The notes beneath the pieces are model-generated. The model searched no databases and was not told the DNA's origin. It saw nothing but the letters and a program-made list of their open reading frames with translations. The translations under genes and the position numbers were made by a program. A stretch of DNA of 43,457 nt from Sphingomonadaceae bacterium (GTDB lineage: Bacteria > Pseudomonadota > Alphaproteobacteria > Sphingomonadales > Sphingomonadaceae): assembly GCA_024645025.1 (NCBI GenBank), contig JAHEGQ010000002.1:1-43457 (forward strand), written 5' to 3'. Below, piece after piece: positions 29,163 to 39,366 of this stretch (positions within the stretch are counted from its first letter, which is position 1; each line of letters begins with the position of its first letter).

Positions 29163-30235
29163 AAACGCTTCCCCCCGGATCGACAATTGGCATCATTGGC
29201 GGCGGCCAGCTGGGCCGAATGCTGTGCATGGCTGCCGCGCAGCTGGGCTATCGCTGCTTTATCTATGCGCCTGAAGATCGCGGCCCCGCCTCTGATGTGT
29301 GCGCCGGTTGGGTGCAGGGCGACTATAGTGATGCCGATGCCTTGGCGGCTTTCGCCCGGATCGTCGACGTGGTGACCTTTGAGTTCGAAAATGTTGATCC
29401 AGCCCCCTTGCGGCAGATCGCAGCCAACGCCCCGCTTTTTCCGCCGATCGAGGCGCTTGAAATCGGGCAGGACCGCGTGCGCGAGAAAAGCTTTGCCGCC
29501 GATTGCGGGGGACGAACTGCCCAATGGGCCAAAGTGGACAGCAAGGCCGATCTGAAGCGGGCGCTGGAGGCCATTGGTACGCCGGCCATCCTGAAGACCA
29601 GCCGCTTTGGCTATGACGGCAAGGGGCAGGTGCGCATTCAGGCCCTGAGCGAAGTTGATGCCGCGTGGAAGGCGCTTTCCGGAGCAGGGACGCTGATCCT
29701 GGAAAAAATGGTCCGCTTCGCGCATGAGTTTTCCCTGCTGGTGGTCCGTGACCAGCGGGGCAATGTCAGCTTTTGGGATGCGCCGGAAAATGTTCACAAG
29801 GATGGCATCCTTGCCACGTCCACCATCCCGGCGGCGCCCGAAGTTCAGCAACAAGTGCCCGCCGCGCGGGCGCTGGCCCGCAAAATGGCAGAGCGCCTGA
29901 ACTATGTCGGCGTTTTTGCAATAGAGTTCTTCGCCAGCGGTGACGGCCCCGTATTCAACGAAATGGCGCCGCGCGTTCACAATAGCGGGCATTGGACGAT
30001 TGAAGGGGCCGTCGCCTCGCAATTTGAAAACCATATTCGGGCTGTCGTGGGCCTGCCCATCGCCTCCACCAAAAGCACCGCACCCCAGATTGAAATGCGC
30101 AACCTGATCGGTGCCGATGCCGATAAATGGCTGGAATGGGCATCGGACGCGCTGTCGCACCTTCACCTATATGGGAAGGACGACCCGCGCCCCGGCCGCA
30201 AGATGGGGCACATCACCCGGCTGGGCGGGCTATAA
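29159..30235 (+). CDS. purK: 5-(carboxyamino)imidazole ribonucleotide synthase PurK
   Basis: PurK uses ATP and bicarbonate to carboxylate AIR to N5-CAIR, the partner of PurE. It is an ATP-grasp enzyme: an N-terminal '[22 protein letters not shown]', the ATP-grasp core '[19 protein letters not shown]', and the catalytic region '[28 protein letters not shown]'. The 358-residue size is normal. Its ATG lies within the purE stop (ATGA), so the two are translationally coupled. It is convergent with the cytochrome b561-YceI gene five bases away. Confidence 0.97.
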   Translation: MKTLPPGSTIGIIGGGQLGRMLCMAAAQLGYRCFIYAPEDRGPASDVCAGWVQGDYSDADALAAFARIVDVVTFEFENVDPAPLRQIAANAPLFPPIEALEIGQDRVREKSFAADCGGRTAQWAKVDSKADLKRALEAIGTPAILKTSRFGYDGKGQVRIQALSEVDAAWKALSGAGTLILEKMVRFAHEFSLLVVRDQRGNVSFWDAPENVHKDGILATSTIPAAPEVQQQVPAARALARKMAERLNYVGVFAIEFFASGDGPVFNEMAPRVHNSGHWTIEGAVASQFENHIRAVVGLPIASTKSTAPQIEMRNLIGADADKWLEWASDALSHLHLYGKDDPRPGRKMGHITRLGGL

Positions 30236-30240
30236 TCCGA

Positions 30241-31494
30241 TCAACTGGCAGCGGTTTGCCGTTTTGCCGCAAAGGCAAAGGTTACATCGACATTGGCGGC
30301 GATGCTGTCCGTCCCGGCAAACTGCCCCGTGCCCACACCAAAGGCCCGGCGATCCAATTGAGCGGTCCCTTGCGCCTTGGCTGCATCCCCCTGAATATCA
30401 AGTGAAAAGGCAAGGCTGACCGGGCGCGACACGCCCTTCAGACGCAGCGCACCCTCTGCTTGAAAGCGGTTGCCGCCCTGCGCGCGAAAACGTGTTGCCG
30501 TGAACCGGGCTGTCGTTTGATCCGCGCCGAAAAAATCAGCGCCGCGCAACATCTCGTCACGACCGGCGTCGCCGCTGTTCACCGAGGACAGATCAATTGT
30601 GGCGCGAAGCTTTGATTGATCAAGTCGGGCAGGGTCAAACTGGATATCGGCCGTCCAGTCGCCAAAATGGCCTTGGACCGCCTCGCCATTCACACGCACG
30701 CGAAACCCCAATTGTCCACCGGGAACCACGCGCCAATGGGGCACGGCCTGCGACGCCGGTGTCACAGGGGCGGCATCTGCGACAACCGCCGCCGCTTTTG
30801 GGGGAACTACAGGGGCGCGGGGCGCTTGTGCGGCGCGAAAATCTGGCAGCGGCACGCCGGGCTTTGCGGTCGTCGGCGCGGGCCAGCGCAGACCTGCCAC
30901 GAACGCCAGCGCCAGGCTGGCCAACAGCAGTACAAAGCCAATCATCGACACCCGACGTGCGGGAACCATGCGTTCGACCAGCGCATCCTTTAACAAGAAC
31001 TGATGCCGGACAGCCCCAATGATATGCAGCGCGATCAGCGGCAGCATTGCCTTGGCCAAGATTTCGTGAATTTCCTCGGCCGCCTCATGGGCATCATGGC
31101 CCCAATTGGGCAAATGCGGCCAAGGGATCGAACCGAATAACAGGGTTGGCAACTGCACCTTGGCAGTCGAAACCAAAACCCAACCGGACAGCGGGACGAT
31201 GATCATGACCGCATAAAAGCCCCAATGCACGGCCGAAGAAGCCAATTGCAGGACAGGGCCATCCGCAGCCTTGGCCGGGCGCGTGGTAACGAGGCGCAAC
31301 AGCAGCCGCCAAACGGACAAGAGCAAGACCGTAATCCCGATCGACTTGTGCAACTGCATCACCCAGAACAATTCTGGGCCTTGTCGCAAATCTTCCGTCC
31401 GTTCGCCCAACGCGAAATTGAAAACGAGAAGGAGAGCAATCGCCCAATGAAGGAGCATTGCCGTGCGGGAATAGCGCGTCGTTTCTTGTGTCAT
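30241..31494 (-). CDS. Cytochrome b561 domain fused to a YceI domain
   Basis: This is a two-domain protein. Residues 1-190 form a four-helix cytochrome b561 with candidate heme histidines in 'LLHWAIALLL', 'QLHKSIGI', 'AVHWGFYAVMI' and 'ALHIIGAVRHQF'. After another helix (about 188-210) and a Pro/Ala-rich linker comes a YceI lipocalin-like domain (about residues 245-417), with 'FRVRVNGEAVQGHFGDWTADIQFDP' and 'LKGVSRPVSLAF'. YceI domains bind isoprenoid quinones or lipids in the periplasm. The fusion would suit electron exchange with a bound quinone, which is inference. The ATG at 31494 was chosen; the 46 extra track residues are not domain-like. It is convergent with purK and divergent from the polyamine ABC genes. 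Confidence 0.87.
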   Translation of the reverse strand: MTQETTRYSRTAMLLHWAIALLLVFNFALGERTEDLRQGPELFWVMQLHKSIGITVLLLSVWRLLLRLVTTRPAKAADGPVLQLASSAVHWGFYAVMIIVPLSGWVLVSTAKVQLPTLLFGSIPWPHLPNWGHDAHEAAEEIHEILAKAMLPLIALHIIGAVRHQFLLKDALVERMVPARRVSMIGFVLLLASLALAFVAGLRWPAPTTAKPGVPLPDFRAAQAPRAPVVPPKAAAVVADAAPVTPASQAVPHWRVVPGGQLGFRVRVNGEAVQGHFGDWTADIQFDPARLDQSKLRATIDLSSVNSGDAGRDEMLRGADFFGADQTTARFTATRFRAQGGNRFQAEGALRLKGVSRPVSLAFSLDIQGDAAKAQGTAQLDRRAFGVGTGQFAGTDSIAANVDVTFAFAAKRQTAAS

Positions 31495-31551
31495 TGTGGC
31501 ATCATGTCTCAATAATTTGGGAAGGAAAAGGCCGAATTTTTCGTTGCTGAG

Positions 31552-31580
31552 GCGCTTGGGGGCAAAATTCCCCCTTGCGC
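31552..31580. promoter_or_regulatory. Long palindrome in the divergent region before the polyamine operon
   Basis: GCGC-TT-GGGGG, a 7-base spacer CAAAATT, then CCCCC-TT-GCGC forms a near-perfect palindrome with only the two TT pairs unmatched. It sits between the cytochrome b561-YceI start (31494) and potD (31653). It is a candidate operator, or a strong hairpin in either leader. Confidence 0.45.
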
Positions 31581-31652
31581 AGATCGCTTTTGTGGGCAGC
31601 ATGGGGGCACTTAGGGTGTCCTGCCCAAACACAGATCAGGGAGTCGCGTTCC

Positions 31653-32768
31653 ATGAACCATCGCATGTCGCTTGAGGAATTTCGGGCAAACCGCCGATCC
31701 ATCCTGAAAACCATGGGGGCAGCTGCCATCGGCATCAGCTTTGCCGGCGCCTTGGGCGCGTGCAGCAAAAAAGATGGCGGCAAGATGCCGTCGACCGGCG
31801 AGGAGCCCAAGCTGAACTTCTACAATTGGGACACCTATATTGGCGATACAACGCTGGCTGATTTCAAGAATGCCAGCGACATCGAAGTGAACATGTCGCT
31901 GTTTGCGACAAATGACGAGCTGTTTGCCAAGCTGCGCGCCGGCAATCAGGGCTATGACGTCATCGTGCCGTCCAACGATTTTGTCGAACGTATGGTTCAG
32001 GCCGATATGTTGATGCCGCTGGACCATAGCCAGATCCCCAACATCAAGAATGTCGATCCCAGCTTTATCGACGTCGCTTATGATCCCGGCCGCAAATACA
32101 GCCTGCCCTATACTTGGCTGGTGTTGGGCATTGGGTATCGCAAGTCCAAAGTGAAGGCCAAGCCGGACAGTTGGAAGGTGTTGTTCGATTCCGACGAATA
32201 TAAGGGCCGTATCGCCGTGCTGTCCGAAGCCGGAGATATGATCCGCCTCAATGGCAAATATCTGGGCAAATCAGTCAATGGGCTGACACCGGCAGATATC
32301 GCGCAAATCGAAGCCCTGATGATCAAGCAAAAGCCCAACATCAAGGCTTTCCACGAAGACAATGGCCAGGACCTGTTGTTGTCGGGCGAGGTGGACCTTG
32401 TTCTGGAATATAATGGCGACATCGCGCAGGTGATGAAGGAAGACGATGATCTGGATTTTGTCGTCCCCAAGGAAGGCAGCCAGCTCAATTCCGATACCTT
32501 GTGCATCCCCAAGGGGGCCAAGCACCCAAAGAATGCGCACGCCTTTATCAATTACCTGCTCGACGCCGAGGCGGGCAAAAAGATCACCGAAAAGATCCTT
32601 TACCCAACACCGAACGCCGCAGCCAAGGCACTGATGCCCGACGCTTACAAAAACAATCCGGTTATCTTCCCGCCAGCCGACCGCCTCGCCAAGTGCGAAT
32701 ATGCGGCTTATAACGCCAAGCTTCAGCCGCTTTATGAAGAGGCGTTCACCCGCGTTCGCGCGGCTTGA
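31653..32768 (+). CDS. potD: Polyamine (spermidine/putrescine) ABC transporter substrate-binding lipoprotein
   Basis: This is the periplasmic polyamine-binding protein of the operon. Residues 14-19 are RRSILK, followed by a hydrophobic stretch and a lipobox ending in Cys37 ('AGALGAC'), so it looks like a Tat-exported lipoprotein. The mature protein begins with 'LNFYNWDTYIGDTTLADFKN', the PotD/PotF hallmark, and continues with 'DVIVPSNDFVERM' and 'VLEYNGDIAQVMKEDD'. AGGGAG lies ten bases before the ATG at 31653. The 371-residue size fits. Whether spermidine or putrescine is preferred cannot be decided. Confidence 0.92.
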   Translation: MNHRMSLEEFRANRRSILKTMGAAAIGISFAGALGACSKKDGGKMPSTGEEPKLNFYNWDTYIGDTTLADFKNASDIEVNMSLFATNDELFAKLRAGNQGYDVIVPSNDFVERMVQADMLMPLDHSQIPNIKNVDPSFIDVAYDPGRKYSLPYTWLVLGIGYRKSKVKAKPDSWKVLFDSDEYKGRIAVLSEAGDMIRLNGKYLGKSVNGLTPADIAQIEALMIKQKPNIKAFHEDNGQDLLLSGEVDLVLEYNGDIAQVMKEDDDLDFVVPKEGSQLNSDTLCIPKGAKHPKNAHAFINYLLDAEAGKKITEKILYPTPNAAAKALMPDAYKNNPVIFPPADRLAKCEYAAYNAKLQPLYEEAFTRVRAA

Positions 32769-32792
32769 TCCGCGCCAAGGGGGACAGACAAA

Positions 32793-33695
32793 GTGCAGGA
32801 TTGGAACCGCCAGAAGCCGGCGTTCTTGGCGCTTGCCACAGCCCCCGTGCTGTGGCTGCTGGCGTTTTTCATCCTGCCCTTGGGGATTGTCTGGCTGTAT
32901 AGCTTTGGCCGCAATGTCGGGCTGACCGACATCGACATTTCGGGCACCTTCGCCAATTATGCCCGCGCGCTGGAACCACTCTATCTGGAAATCTTCGGAA
33001 AGTCGGTCGCGGTCGCTGCGCTGACGACGCTGCTATGTCTTGTGATCGGCTTTCCGGTCGCTTTGGCAATCACCTTTGCGCAGCCGAAATGGCGGCCTTG
33101 GCTGTTGCTGGCCGTGATGCTGCCTTTCTGGACCAATTTGCTGATCCGCACCTATGCGCTGATCACGGTCCTCAGAACACAGGGCTATGTGAACAAGTCG
33201 CTGGGCTTTTTGTGGGATCAGGCAAGCAGCGTGAAGGCCTTTTTGGGGCTGGCACCTTTGCCCACCTGGGAGCCGCTGGAACTGCTCTATAATAACTTCG
33301 CCGTCATTCTGGGCCTGGTCTATGTCCACCTGCCCTTCATGGTCCTGCCACTTTATGCCGCGTTGGACCGGATGGACAAATCCTTGATCGAAGCCAGCCT
33401 TGATCTGGGTGCGGGCCATCTCCGCACGATCACGCGGATCGTCGCCCCCTTGGCGGCCCCGGGCATTATTTCGGGTGTCATCATCACCTTCGTGCCCGCA
33501 CTGGGCGCCTATCTGACGCCCGATTTGATGGGCGGGCCGGATAGCCAGATGATCGCCAATGTCATCGAGCGGCAGTTTAAGCGGGCGAATGACTGGCCCT
33601 TTGGCGCGGCGCTGTCCTTTCTTTTGATGTACGCTACCTTCATGCTGATCGCGCTGCAGGCGCTACGCACCCGCAAGATCGAGGCGCGCCAATGA
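32793..33695 (+). CDS. potB: Polyamine ABC transporter permease PotB
   Basis: This 300-residue inner-membrane permease of the polyamine importer has six predicted helices. 'PWLLLAVMLPFWTNLLIRTYAL' and the coupling loop 'SLIEASLDLGAGHLRTITRIVAPLAAPGI' (EAA-type) are visible. It starts at GTG 32793, with AGGGGG nine bases upstream. It follows potD by 24 bp and overlaps potC by ATGA. Confidence 0.93.
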   Translation: MQDWNRQKPAFLALATAPVLWLLAFFILPLGIVWLYSFGRNVGLTDIDISGTFANYARALEPLYLEIFGKSVAVAALTTLLCLVIGFPVALAITFAQPKWRPWLLLAVMLPFWTNLLIRTYALITVLRTQGYVNKSLGFLWDQASSVKAFLGLAPLPTWEPLELLYNNFAVILGLVYVHLPFMVLPLYAALDRMDKSLIEASLDLGAGHLRTITRIVAPLAAPGIISGVIITFVPALGAYLTPDLMGGPDSQMIANVIERQFKRANDWPFGAALSFLLMYATFMLIALQALRTRKIEARQ

Positions 33696-34528
33696 CCCTG
33701 TTCAAACGCACGCCGATTGCCCCGCTGGATTATACGCGCCGCCTATGGATGCGCGCTTGGGTGGGCGCCACGCTGTTTTTCCTGTACGCGCCACTGCTGG
33801 TCTTGATTGCCTTCAGCTTCAACGATTCCAGCCGCAACATTGTCTGGCGCGGCTTCACCTTTAAATATTATGGCAAGGTGTTTGAAAATGATGCGCTGGT
33901 CACGGCGCTGGGCAATTCGCTGACCATCGCCTTTTTGGCGACCTTGTTCAGCATCGTTTTGGGCACCTTAGCTGCGGTCTTGCTGTGGCGTTTCCGCTTT
34001 CCCCTAAAGGCTGGGCTGGAAGGGGTGATGTCGCTGCCCATCGTTGTCCCGGAAATTTGCATGGGGGTGGCGATGCTGGTCTTTTTCGCGCGGCTGGACT
34101 GGCCCAGCGATCTGCCTTGGCCGCTGAACCTTTCAGCCATCACGATCGCGCATATCACCTTTTGCTTTCCCTTCGTGACCATGGTCGTCCGCGCGCGGCT
34201 GGCCGGGTTTAACAAGGAACAAGAAGAAGCGGCCAAGGATCTGGGTGCCAGTGATTGGCAGGCCTTTCGCGACGTGCTGTTGCCCCATATGAAGCCCGGG
34301 ATCATCGCGGGCGCGCTGCTGGCTTTCACCTTGAGCCTTGATGACTTTGTCATCACCTTTTTCACCAGTGGGCCGAACACCATCACCTTTCCGGTTAAGG
34401 TTTATTCCATGGTCCGCTTTTCGGTCACGCCAGAGGTCAACGCCGCTTCGGCGCTGCTGATCTTCCTGACCATCCTTCTCACCACTGTAGCGCTGAAGCT
34501 GCAGGATTTCTCCAAGGCCACGGCATGA
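33692..34528 (+). CDS. potC: Polyamine ABC transporter permease PotC
   Basis: This is the second inner-membrane permease, 278 residues with about six helices. The EAA loop 'EQEEAAKDLGASDWQAFRDVLLPHMKPGI' is clear and 'LSLDDFVITFFTSGPN' matches the family. The ATGA overlaps at both ends (potB and potA) show a translationally coupled operon. It forms a heterodimeric channel with PotB, powered by PotA. Confidence 0.93.
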   Translation: MTLFKRTPIAPLDYTRRLWMRAWVGATLFFLYAPLLVLIAFSFNDSSRNIVWRGFTFKYYGKVFENDALVTALGNSLTIAFLATLFSIVLGTLAAVLLWRFRFPLKAGLEGVMSLPIVVPEICMGVAMLVFFARLDWPSDLPWPLNLSAITIAHITFCFPFVTMVVRARLAGFNKEQEEAAKDLGASDWQAFRDVLLPHMKPGIIAGALLAFTLSLDDFVITFFTSGPNTITFPVKVYSMVRFSVTPEVNAASALLIFLTILLTTVALKLQDFSKATA

Positions 34529-35637
34529 GCGACAAGCAGCCCGTTATTTCCATCCGCAACGTCACCAAACGCTTTGGCAATATGGTGGCCGTCGACAATG
34601 TGTCGATTGACATATTGGAGGGCGAATTTTTCGTTCTGCTTGGGCCATCAGGCTGCGGCAAGACAACGCTGCTGCGCATGATTGCAGGCTTTGAATTGCC
34701 CAGCGAAGGACAAATCCTGATTGGTGGGCAGGACATGGCGGGGGTTGCACCCAACCGACGGCCGGTGAACATGGTGTTCCAAAGCTATGCCGTTTTCCCG
34801 CACATGACGGTGGCCGACAATGTCGCTTATGGCCTGAAGATTGCGGGCATCGAGAAATCCGAAATCCGCCATCGGGTCAACGAGGCGCTGGAACTGGTTA
34901 GCCTGGGGGGGCTGGGCACGCGGATGCCCGACCAGCTTTCTGGCGGGCAGCGCCAGCGCGTCGCGCTGGCCCGCGGGCTTGTGATGCGGCCAAAAGTGCT
35001 GCTGCTGGATGAGCCACTTTCGGCGCTGGATGCCAAGTTGCGCGCACAGATGCAGTTTGAACTGGCGGAGCTTCAGGACAATGTTGGTATCACCTTTGTA
35101 ACGGTGACCCATGATCAGGACGAGGCCCTGTCCATGGCGTGCCGCATCGCTGTGATGAACAAAGGCGATGTCGCCCAAATGGCGGTCCCGGCCGACCTGT
35201 ACGAACATCCTGCCAACCGCTTTGTGGCCGACTTTATTGGATCGGTGAACATTTTTGAGGGCAAGCTGACCCTTGACGAGCCCGAAAGAGCAGAGGTCAA
35301 TTGCCCCGGGCTGGGCCGCGTCTATCTGAACCATGGCGTCACGGGCGCCCATGAAACGACCGTTTGGGTGGCCATCCGCCCGGAAAAGATCACGATGACG
35401 GCCCCCGGAAAGGCCAAGGCCAAAGACAGCCCAGCGGGCACCAACATTGCCCATGGGCAGATTAAGGGGATGTCCTATTTGGGGGACATCACGCTTTATG
35501 ATGTCCGCCTGGAAACCGGCGAGAGCCTTCGGGTGTCGCGCCCCAATTTGTCGCGCTGGGATCAGGAAGATTTTCAATGGGACGACAAGGTGTCTCTGCA
35601 CTGGCATCCTTCAAGCCCGATCGTGCTGTTGAGCTGA
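34525..35637 (+). CDS. potA: Polyamine ABC transporter ATP-binding protein PotA
   Basis: This is the ATPase of the polyamine importer. Walker A is GPSGCGKTT, the signature is LSGGQRQRVALARGL and Walker B with the D-loop is 'LLLDEPLSALDAKLR'. A C-terminal TOBE-like regulatory domain follows at about 280-365. It has 370 residues. The ATG overlaps the potC stop (ATGA). Its end is followed by an 80 bp gap before cysD, with only a small TGGC/GCCA hairpin and no T-run seen. Confidence 0.94.
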   Translation: MSDKQPVISIRNVTKRFGNMVAVDNVSIDILEGEFFVLLGPSGCGKTTLLRMIAGFELPSEGQILIGGQDMAGVAPNRRPVNMVFQSYAVFPHMTVADNVAYGLKIAGIEKSEIRHRVNEALELVSLGGLGTRMPDQLSGGQRQRVALARGLVMRPKVLLLDEPLSALDAKLRAQMQFELAELQDNVGITFVTVTHDQDEALSMACRIAVMNKGDVAQMAVPADLYEHPANRFVADFIGSVNIFEGKLTLDEPERAEVNCPGLGRVYLNHGVTGAHETTVWVAIRPEKITMTAPGKAKAKDSPAGTNIAHGQIKGMSYLGDITLYDVRLETGESLRVSRPNLSRWDQEDFQWDDKVSLHWHPSSPIVLLS

Positions 35638-35717
35638 GACGAAAACACCTGGCCTTCAAGCCAATGCACGGGGCTGCTTAGAAAAACTTGCTTGTTTCTG
35701 CCCCCAATCCCCGCGAC

Positions 35718-36638
35718 ATGGGCGCCATGCAAAGTTTGACCCATCTTCAGCGCCTTGAGGCCGAAAGCATCCACATCATGCGGGAAGTGGTGGCGGAGGC
35801 CGAGCGCCCCGTCATGCTGTATTCGGTTGGCAAGGATTCAGCGGTGATGCTGCATCTGGCACGCAAGGCCTTTTATCCCTCGCCCCCGCCCTTTCCGCTG
35901 CTGCACGTCGATACGACTTGGAAGTTCAAGGACATGTACGCCATGCGTGAACGCATGGCGCAAGAAAGCGGGATGGAGCTGCTCGTCCATCGCAACCCGG
36001 AAGCGCTGGAACGCGGGATCAATCCCTTTGACCACGGCCCCTTGCACACCGATATGTGGAAGACCGAGGGACTGAAACAGGCACTCGACCTGCACGGCTT
36101 TGACGTGGCCTTTGGCGGCGCCCGGCGCGACGAGGAAAAGAGCCGCGCCAAAGAACGCATCTTTTCGTTCCGCACAGCAAACCATGGCTGGGATCCGAAG
36201 AACCAGCGTCCGGAATTGTGGAACCTCTACAACGCGCGCAAGGCCAAGGGCGAAAGCATCCGCGTTTTCCCGATCTCCAACTGGACCGAGCTGGATATCT
36301 GGCAGTATATTTATCTGAACAATGTGCCGATCGTGCCCCTCTATTTCGCGGCCAAGCGCCCGACCTATGAACATGAAGGGCAGCTGTTCATGGCCGACGA
36401 TATTGAACGGCTGGAAAAGGTATTGGGCCGCACGCCCGACATTACCGAACGGTCGGTGCGCTTCCGCACGCTGGGCTGTTTCCCGCTGACAGGCGCTGTC
36501 GAAAGCACCGCCGCCACCTTACCCGAAGTCATTCAGGAAACGCTGCTGACCACCACATCGGAACGCCAGGGCCGCGTGATCGATAAGGATGGCGGCGACG
36601 CGTCGATGGAAAAGAAAAAGCAGCAGGGATATTTCTGA
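35718..36638 (+). CDS. cysD: Sulfate adenylyltransferase subunit 2 CysD
   Basis: CysD joins ATP and sulfate to make adenosine phosphosulfate, with the GTPase CysN driving the reaction. The PP-loop is '[14 protein letters not shown]' and '[16 protein letters not shown]' is the ATP-contact region. The C-terminal '[14 protein letters not shown]' and 'EKKKQQGYF' are typical. I chose the ATG at 35718 (306 residues); the ATG at 35727 is equally possible, and no clear ribosome binding site separates them. cysNC follows one base after the stop. Together with cysQ this is a sulfate-activation operon. Confidence 0.96.
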   Translation: MGAMQSLTHLQRLEAESIHIMREVVAEAERPVMLYSVGKDSAVMLHLARKAFYPSPPPFPLLHVDTTWKFKDMYAMRERMAQESGMELLVHRNPEALERGINPFDHGPLHTDMWKTEGLKQALDLHGFDVAFGGARRDEEKSRAKERIFSFRTANHGWDPKNQRPELWNLYNARKAKGESIRVFPISNWTELDIWQYIYLNNVPIVPLYFAAKRPTYEHEGQLFMADDIERLEKVLGRTPDITERSVRFRTLGCFPLTGAVESTAATLPEVIQETLLTTTSERQGRVIDKDGGDASMEKKKQQGYF

Positions 36639-36639
36639 G

Positions 36640-38553
36640 ATGACCGACCCTGTTTACAAGACCGAGGCGCTGATTGCAGAGGACATCCACGCCTATCTGC
36701 GTCAGCACGAAACCAAAAGCCTGTTGCGCTTCATCACTTGCGGGTCGGTGGATGACGGAAAATCCACGCTGATTGGCCGTCTGCTGTATGATTCAAAGAT
36801 GATCTTTGAAGATCAACTGGCCGCGCTGGAAGCCGACAGCAAGCGCGTCGGCACCCAAGGTCAGGAAATCGACTTTGCGTTGCTGGTCGATGGCCTTGCC
36901 GCCGAACGCGAACAGGGCATTACCATCGACGTTGCCTATCGCTTCTTCTCAACCGAAAAGCGCAAGTTCATCGTCGCAGATACGCCGGGGCATGAACAAT
37001 ATACCCGCAACATGGTGACAGGCGCGTCGACCGCTGACTTGGCCGTCATCCTGATTGACGCGCGCAAAGGCGTGCTGACGCAGACGCGCCGCCACAGCTA
37101 CCTTGCGCACCTGATTGGCATCCGCAACATCGTGCTGGCCGTCAACAAGATGGATCTGGTGGATTACAGCCAGCAGGTCTTTGATGACATCGTGGCCGAT
37201 TATCGCGCCTTTGCCGCCAGCATCGGCGTGACGGAATTCAAGGCGATCCCCATTTCCGGCTTTAAGGGCGACAACATCACCGCGCTGTCGCCAAATATGC
37301 CTTGGTATACCGATATTGCGCTGATCGACCATCTGGACACGGTCGAGATCAACGACACGGCCGATCAGGCCAAGCCCTTCCGCATGGCCGTGCAATGGGT
37401 CAATCGGCCCAATCTGGACTTTCGCGGATTTTCCGGGTTGATTGCGTCCGGAAGGGTTCAGCCGGGCGATGCGGTGCGTGTGCTGCCATCGGGCAAGACA
37501 TCGACCATCAGCCGCATCGTGACGCTGGACGGCGACCTTGACCAAGCGGTTGCGGGCCAGTCCGTCACCTTGTGCTTTGCGGACGAAATTGATTGTTCGC
37601 GCGGCGATGTCATCGCCACCGCCGATACCCCACCCGAAGCCGCGGACCAGTTTGAAGCGACGGTTGTCTGGATGGATGATGAGCCGCTGCATGTTGGCCG
37701 CAGCTATTGGCTGAAGCTTGGCACGCAGACCGTTTCTGTCGTGCTGCAGCACCCCAAATATGCCGTGAACGTGAATGATCCGGCAGGTGCGGGATCGCAT
37801 CTGGCCGTCAAGACGCTTGACCTGAACGCCATTGGCGTTGTGGCTTTGGCAACCGACAAGCCTGTGGTGTTTGAACCTTATGCCGACAACCACACGCTCG
37901 GCGGGTTCATCCTGATCGATAAGATCAACAACCGCACCGTGGGTGCCGGGATGCTGAACTTTTCGCTGCGGCGCGCCCAGAATGTCCATTGGCAAGCGGT
38001 CGACATCACGCGCGAGATGCACGCCAGCCTGAAAAACCAAAAGCCCGCCGTGCTGTGGTTCACCGGGCTGTCGGGCGCAGGCAAATCCACCATTGCCAAC
38101 CTTGTCGAAAAGAAGCTGCACCGGATGAACCGGCACACCTTCTTGCTGGATGGCGACAATGTGCGCCATGGCCTCAATAAGGATCTGGGCTTTACCGAGG
38201 CCGACCGCATCGAAAATATTCGGCGCGTGGGCGAGGTTGCTCGGTTGATGACCGATGCCGGCCTGATCGTGATCACCGCCTTTATCAGCCCGTTCCGCGC
38301 CGAACGCGATATGGTGCGCGCAATGGTTCCCGAGGGCGAGTTTATCGAAGTCTTTATCGATACGCCGTTGGCCGAAGCCGAAGCGCGCGACGTGAAGGGC
38401 CTTTACAAAAAGGCACGGTCCGGCACGCTGAAGAACTTCACGGGGATCGACAGTCCCTATGAAGCGCCCGACGCGCCCGAGATCCGGATTGACACGACCA
38501 AGCTGACACCCGAACAGGCTGCCGATCTAATTGTAGAAAGGCTAATCGGGTGA
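36640..38553 (+). CDS. cysNC: Bifunctional sulfate adenylyltransferase subunit 1 / APS kinase (CysN-CysC fusion)
   Basis: The N-terminal half is CysN, a GTPase of the elongation-factor type: G1 'GSVDDGKST' (about residues 35-43), '[12 protein letters not shown]' and 'NKMD'. The C-terminal half (from about residue 460) is APS kinase CysC, with P-loop GLSGAGKST and '[12 protein letters not shown]'. The 637-residue product therefore activates sulfate to APS and on to PAPS. CysN/CysC fusion is common in alphaproteobacteria. I use the ATG at 36640, one base after the cysD stop; the track start at 36589 lies inside cysD. It overlaps cysQ by 4 bp. Confidence 0.96.
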   Translation: MTDPVYKTEALIAEDIHAYLRQHETKSLLRFITCGSVDDGKSTLIGRLLYDSKMIFEDQLAALEADSKRVGTQGQEIDFALLVDGLAAEREQGITIDVAYRFFSTEKRKFIVADTPGHEQYTRNMVTGASTADLAVILIDARKGVLTQTRRHSYLAHLIGIRNIVLAVNKMDLVDYSQQVFDDIVADYRAFAASIGVTEFKAIPISGFKGDNITALSPNMPWYTDIALIDHLDTVEINDTADQAKPFRMAVQWVNRPNLDFRGFSGLIASGRVQPGDAVRVLPSGKTSTISRIVTLDGDLDQAVAGQSVTLCFADEIDCSRGDVIATADTPPEAADQFEATVVWMDDEPLHVGRSYWLKLGTQTVSVVLQHPKYAVNVNDPAGAGSHLAVKTLDLNAIGVVALATDKPVVFEPYADNHTLGGFILIDKINNRTVGAGMLNFSLRRAQNVHWQAVDITREMHASLKNQKPAVLWFTGLSGAGKSTIANLVEKKLHRMNRHTFLLDGDNVRHGLNKDLGFTEADRIENIRRVGEVARLMTDAGLIVITAFISPFRAERDMVRAMVPEGEFIEVFIDTPLAEAEARDVKGLYKKARSGTLKNFTGIDSPYEAPDAPEIRIDTTKLTPEQAADLIVERLIG

Positions 38554-39293
38554 GCTTTGAAGAGCCGGACGTCCGTCTAGCCGAACGACTGGCGACCGAG
38601 GCCGGCGATATCTTGCTGGCGCTCCAAAAGTCGAGCGGGCTGGACGGCAAAGTCCTTGGCAAGGCGGGGGATGAAGCTGCCAATGCCATGCTGATGAAGG
38701 CATTGCGGGCGGCCCGGCCCGATGATGGCATTTTGTGCGAAGAAGAACGCGACAACGAAGATCGCCTTTCCACCCGGCGCGTCTGGATCATCGACCCGCT
38801 GGATGGCACGCGCGAATATAGCGAGGCCCGGTCGGACTGGGCGGTCCACGTCGCACTGGCCATTGATGGCGCGCCGGTGGTGGGGGCAGTGGCCTTGCCG
38901 GGCCTCGGCCTGACGCTCAGCTCTGCTGCGCCAACCGCGCTTCAACCTGCCAACGTGCCGCCGCGAATGCTGGTCAGCCGTACGCGCCCTGCGGCCGAAG
39001 CCGTTGCAGTGGCACAGGCGATTGGCGCAGAGCTTTTGCCCATGGGGTCTGCCGGCGCCAAGGCGATGGCCGTCGTGCGCGGTGAGGCGGATATTTATCT
39101 GCACACCGGCGGCCAATATGAATGGGATAATTGCGCCCCGGCGGCGGTGGCTCTGGCGGCTGGCCTGCACGTTAGCCGTGCTGATGGGTCGCCCCTCGTT
39201 TATAACAATGCGGATACCTATCTGCCTGACCTGCTGATCTGTCGCCCCGAATGGGCAGACAGGGTGCTGGCGCTGGTCAACGCCGCAGGCTGA
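38550..39293 (+). CDS. cysQ: 3'(2'),5'-bisphosphate nucleotidase CysQ
   Basis: CysQ removes the 3'-phosphate of PAP, the toxic by-product of PAPS use, and so clears the product of the operon's own pathway. It is an inositol-monophosphatase-fold protein. The metal motif '[15 protein letters not shown]' is clear, with upstream acid residues 'CEEERDNED' and a C-terminal '[14 protein letters not shown]'. It starts at GTG 38550 inside the cysNC stop (GTGA). At 247 residues it is of normal size. The identification is strong, although some related phosphatases look alike. Confidence 0.92.
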   Translation: MSFEEPDVRLAERLATEAGDILLALQKSSGLDGKVLGKAGDEAANAMLMKALRAARPDDGILCEEERDNEDRLSTRRVWIIDPLDGTREYSEARSDWAVHVALAIDGAPVVGAVALPGLGLTLSSAAPTALQPANVPPRMLVSRTRPAAEAVAVAQAIGAELLPMGSAGAKAMAVVRGEADIYLHTGGQYEWDNCAPAAVALAAGLHVSRADGSPLVYNNADTYLPDLLICRPEWADRVLALVNAAG

Positions 39294-39366
39294 CACCCAC
39301 GCGCTCCCCTTTTCTCGCAACCGCCCGCATGCAATAGCGAACGACAGTTTTGGAAGAGGAACGACA

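Noticed and set aside
36949-38169. 406-residue ORF antisense to cysNC
   Set aside because: It lies fully within the well-supported cysNC coding region and shows no family motif.
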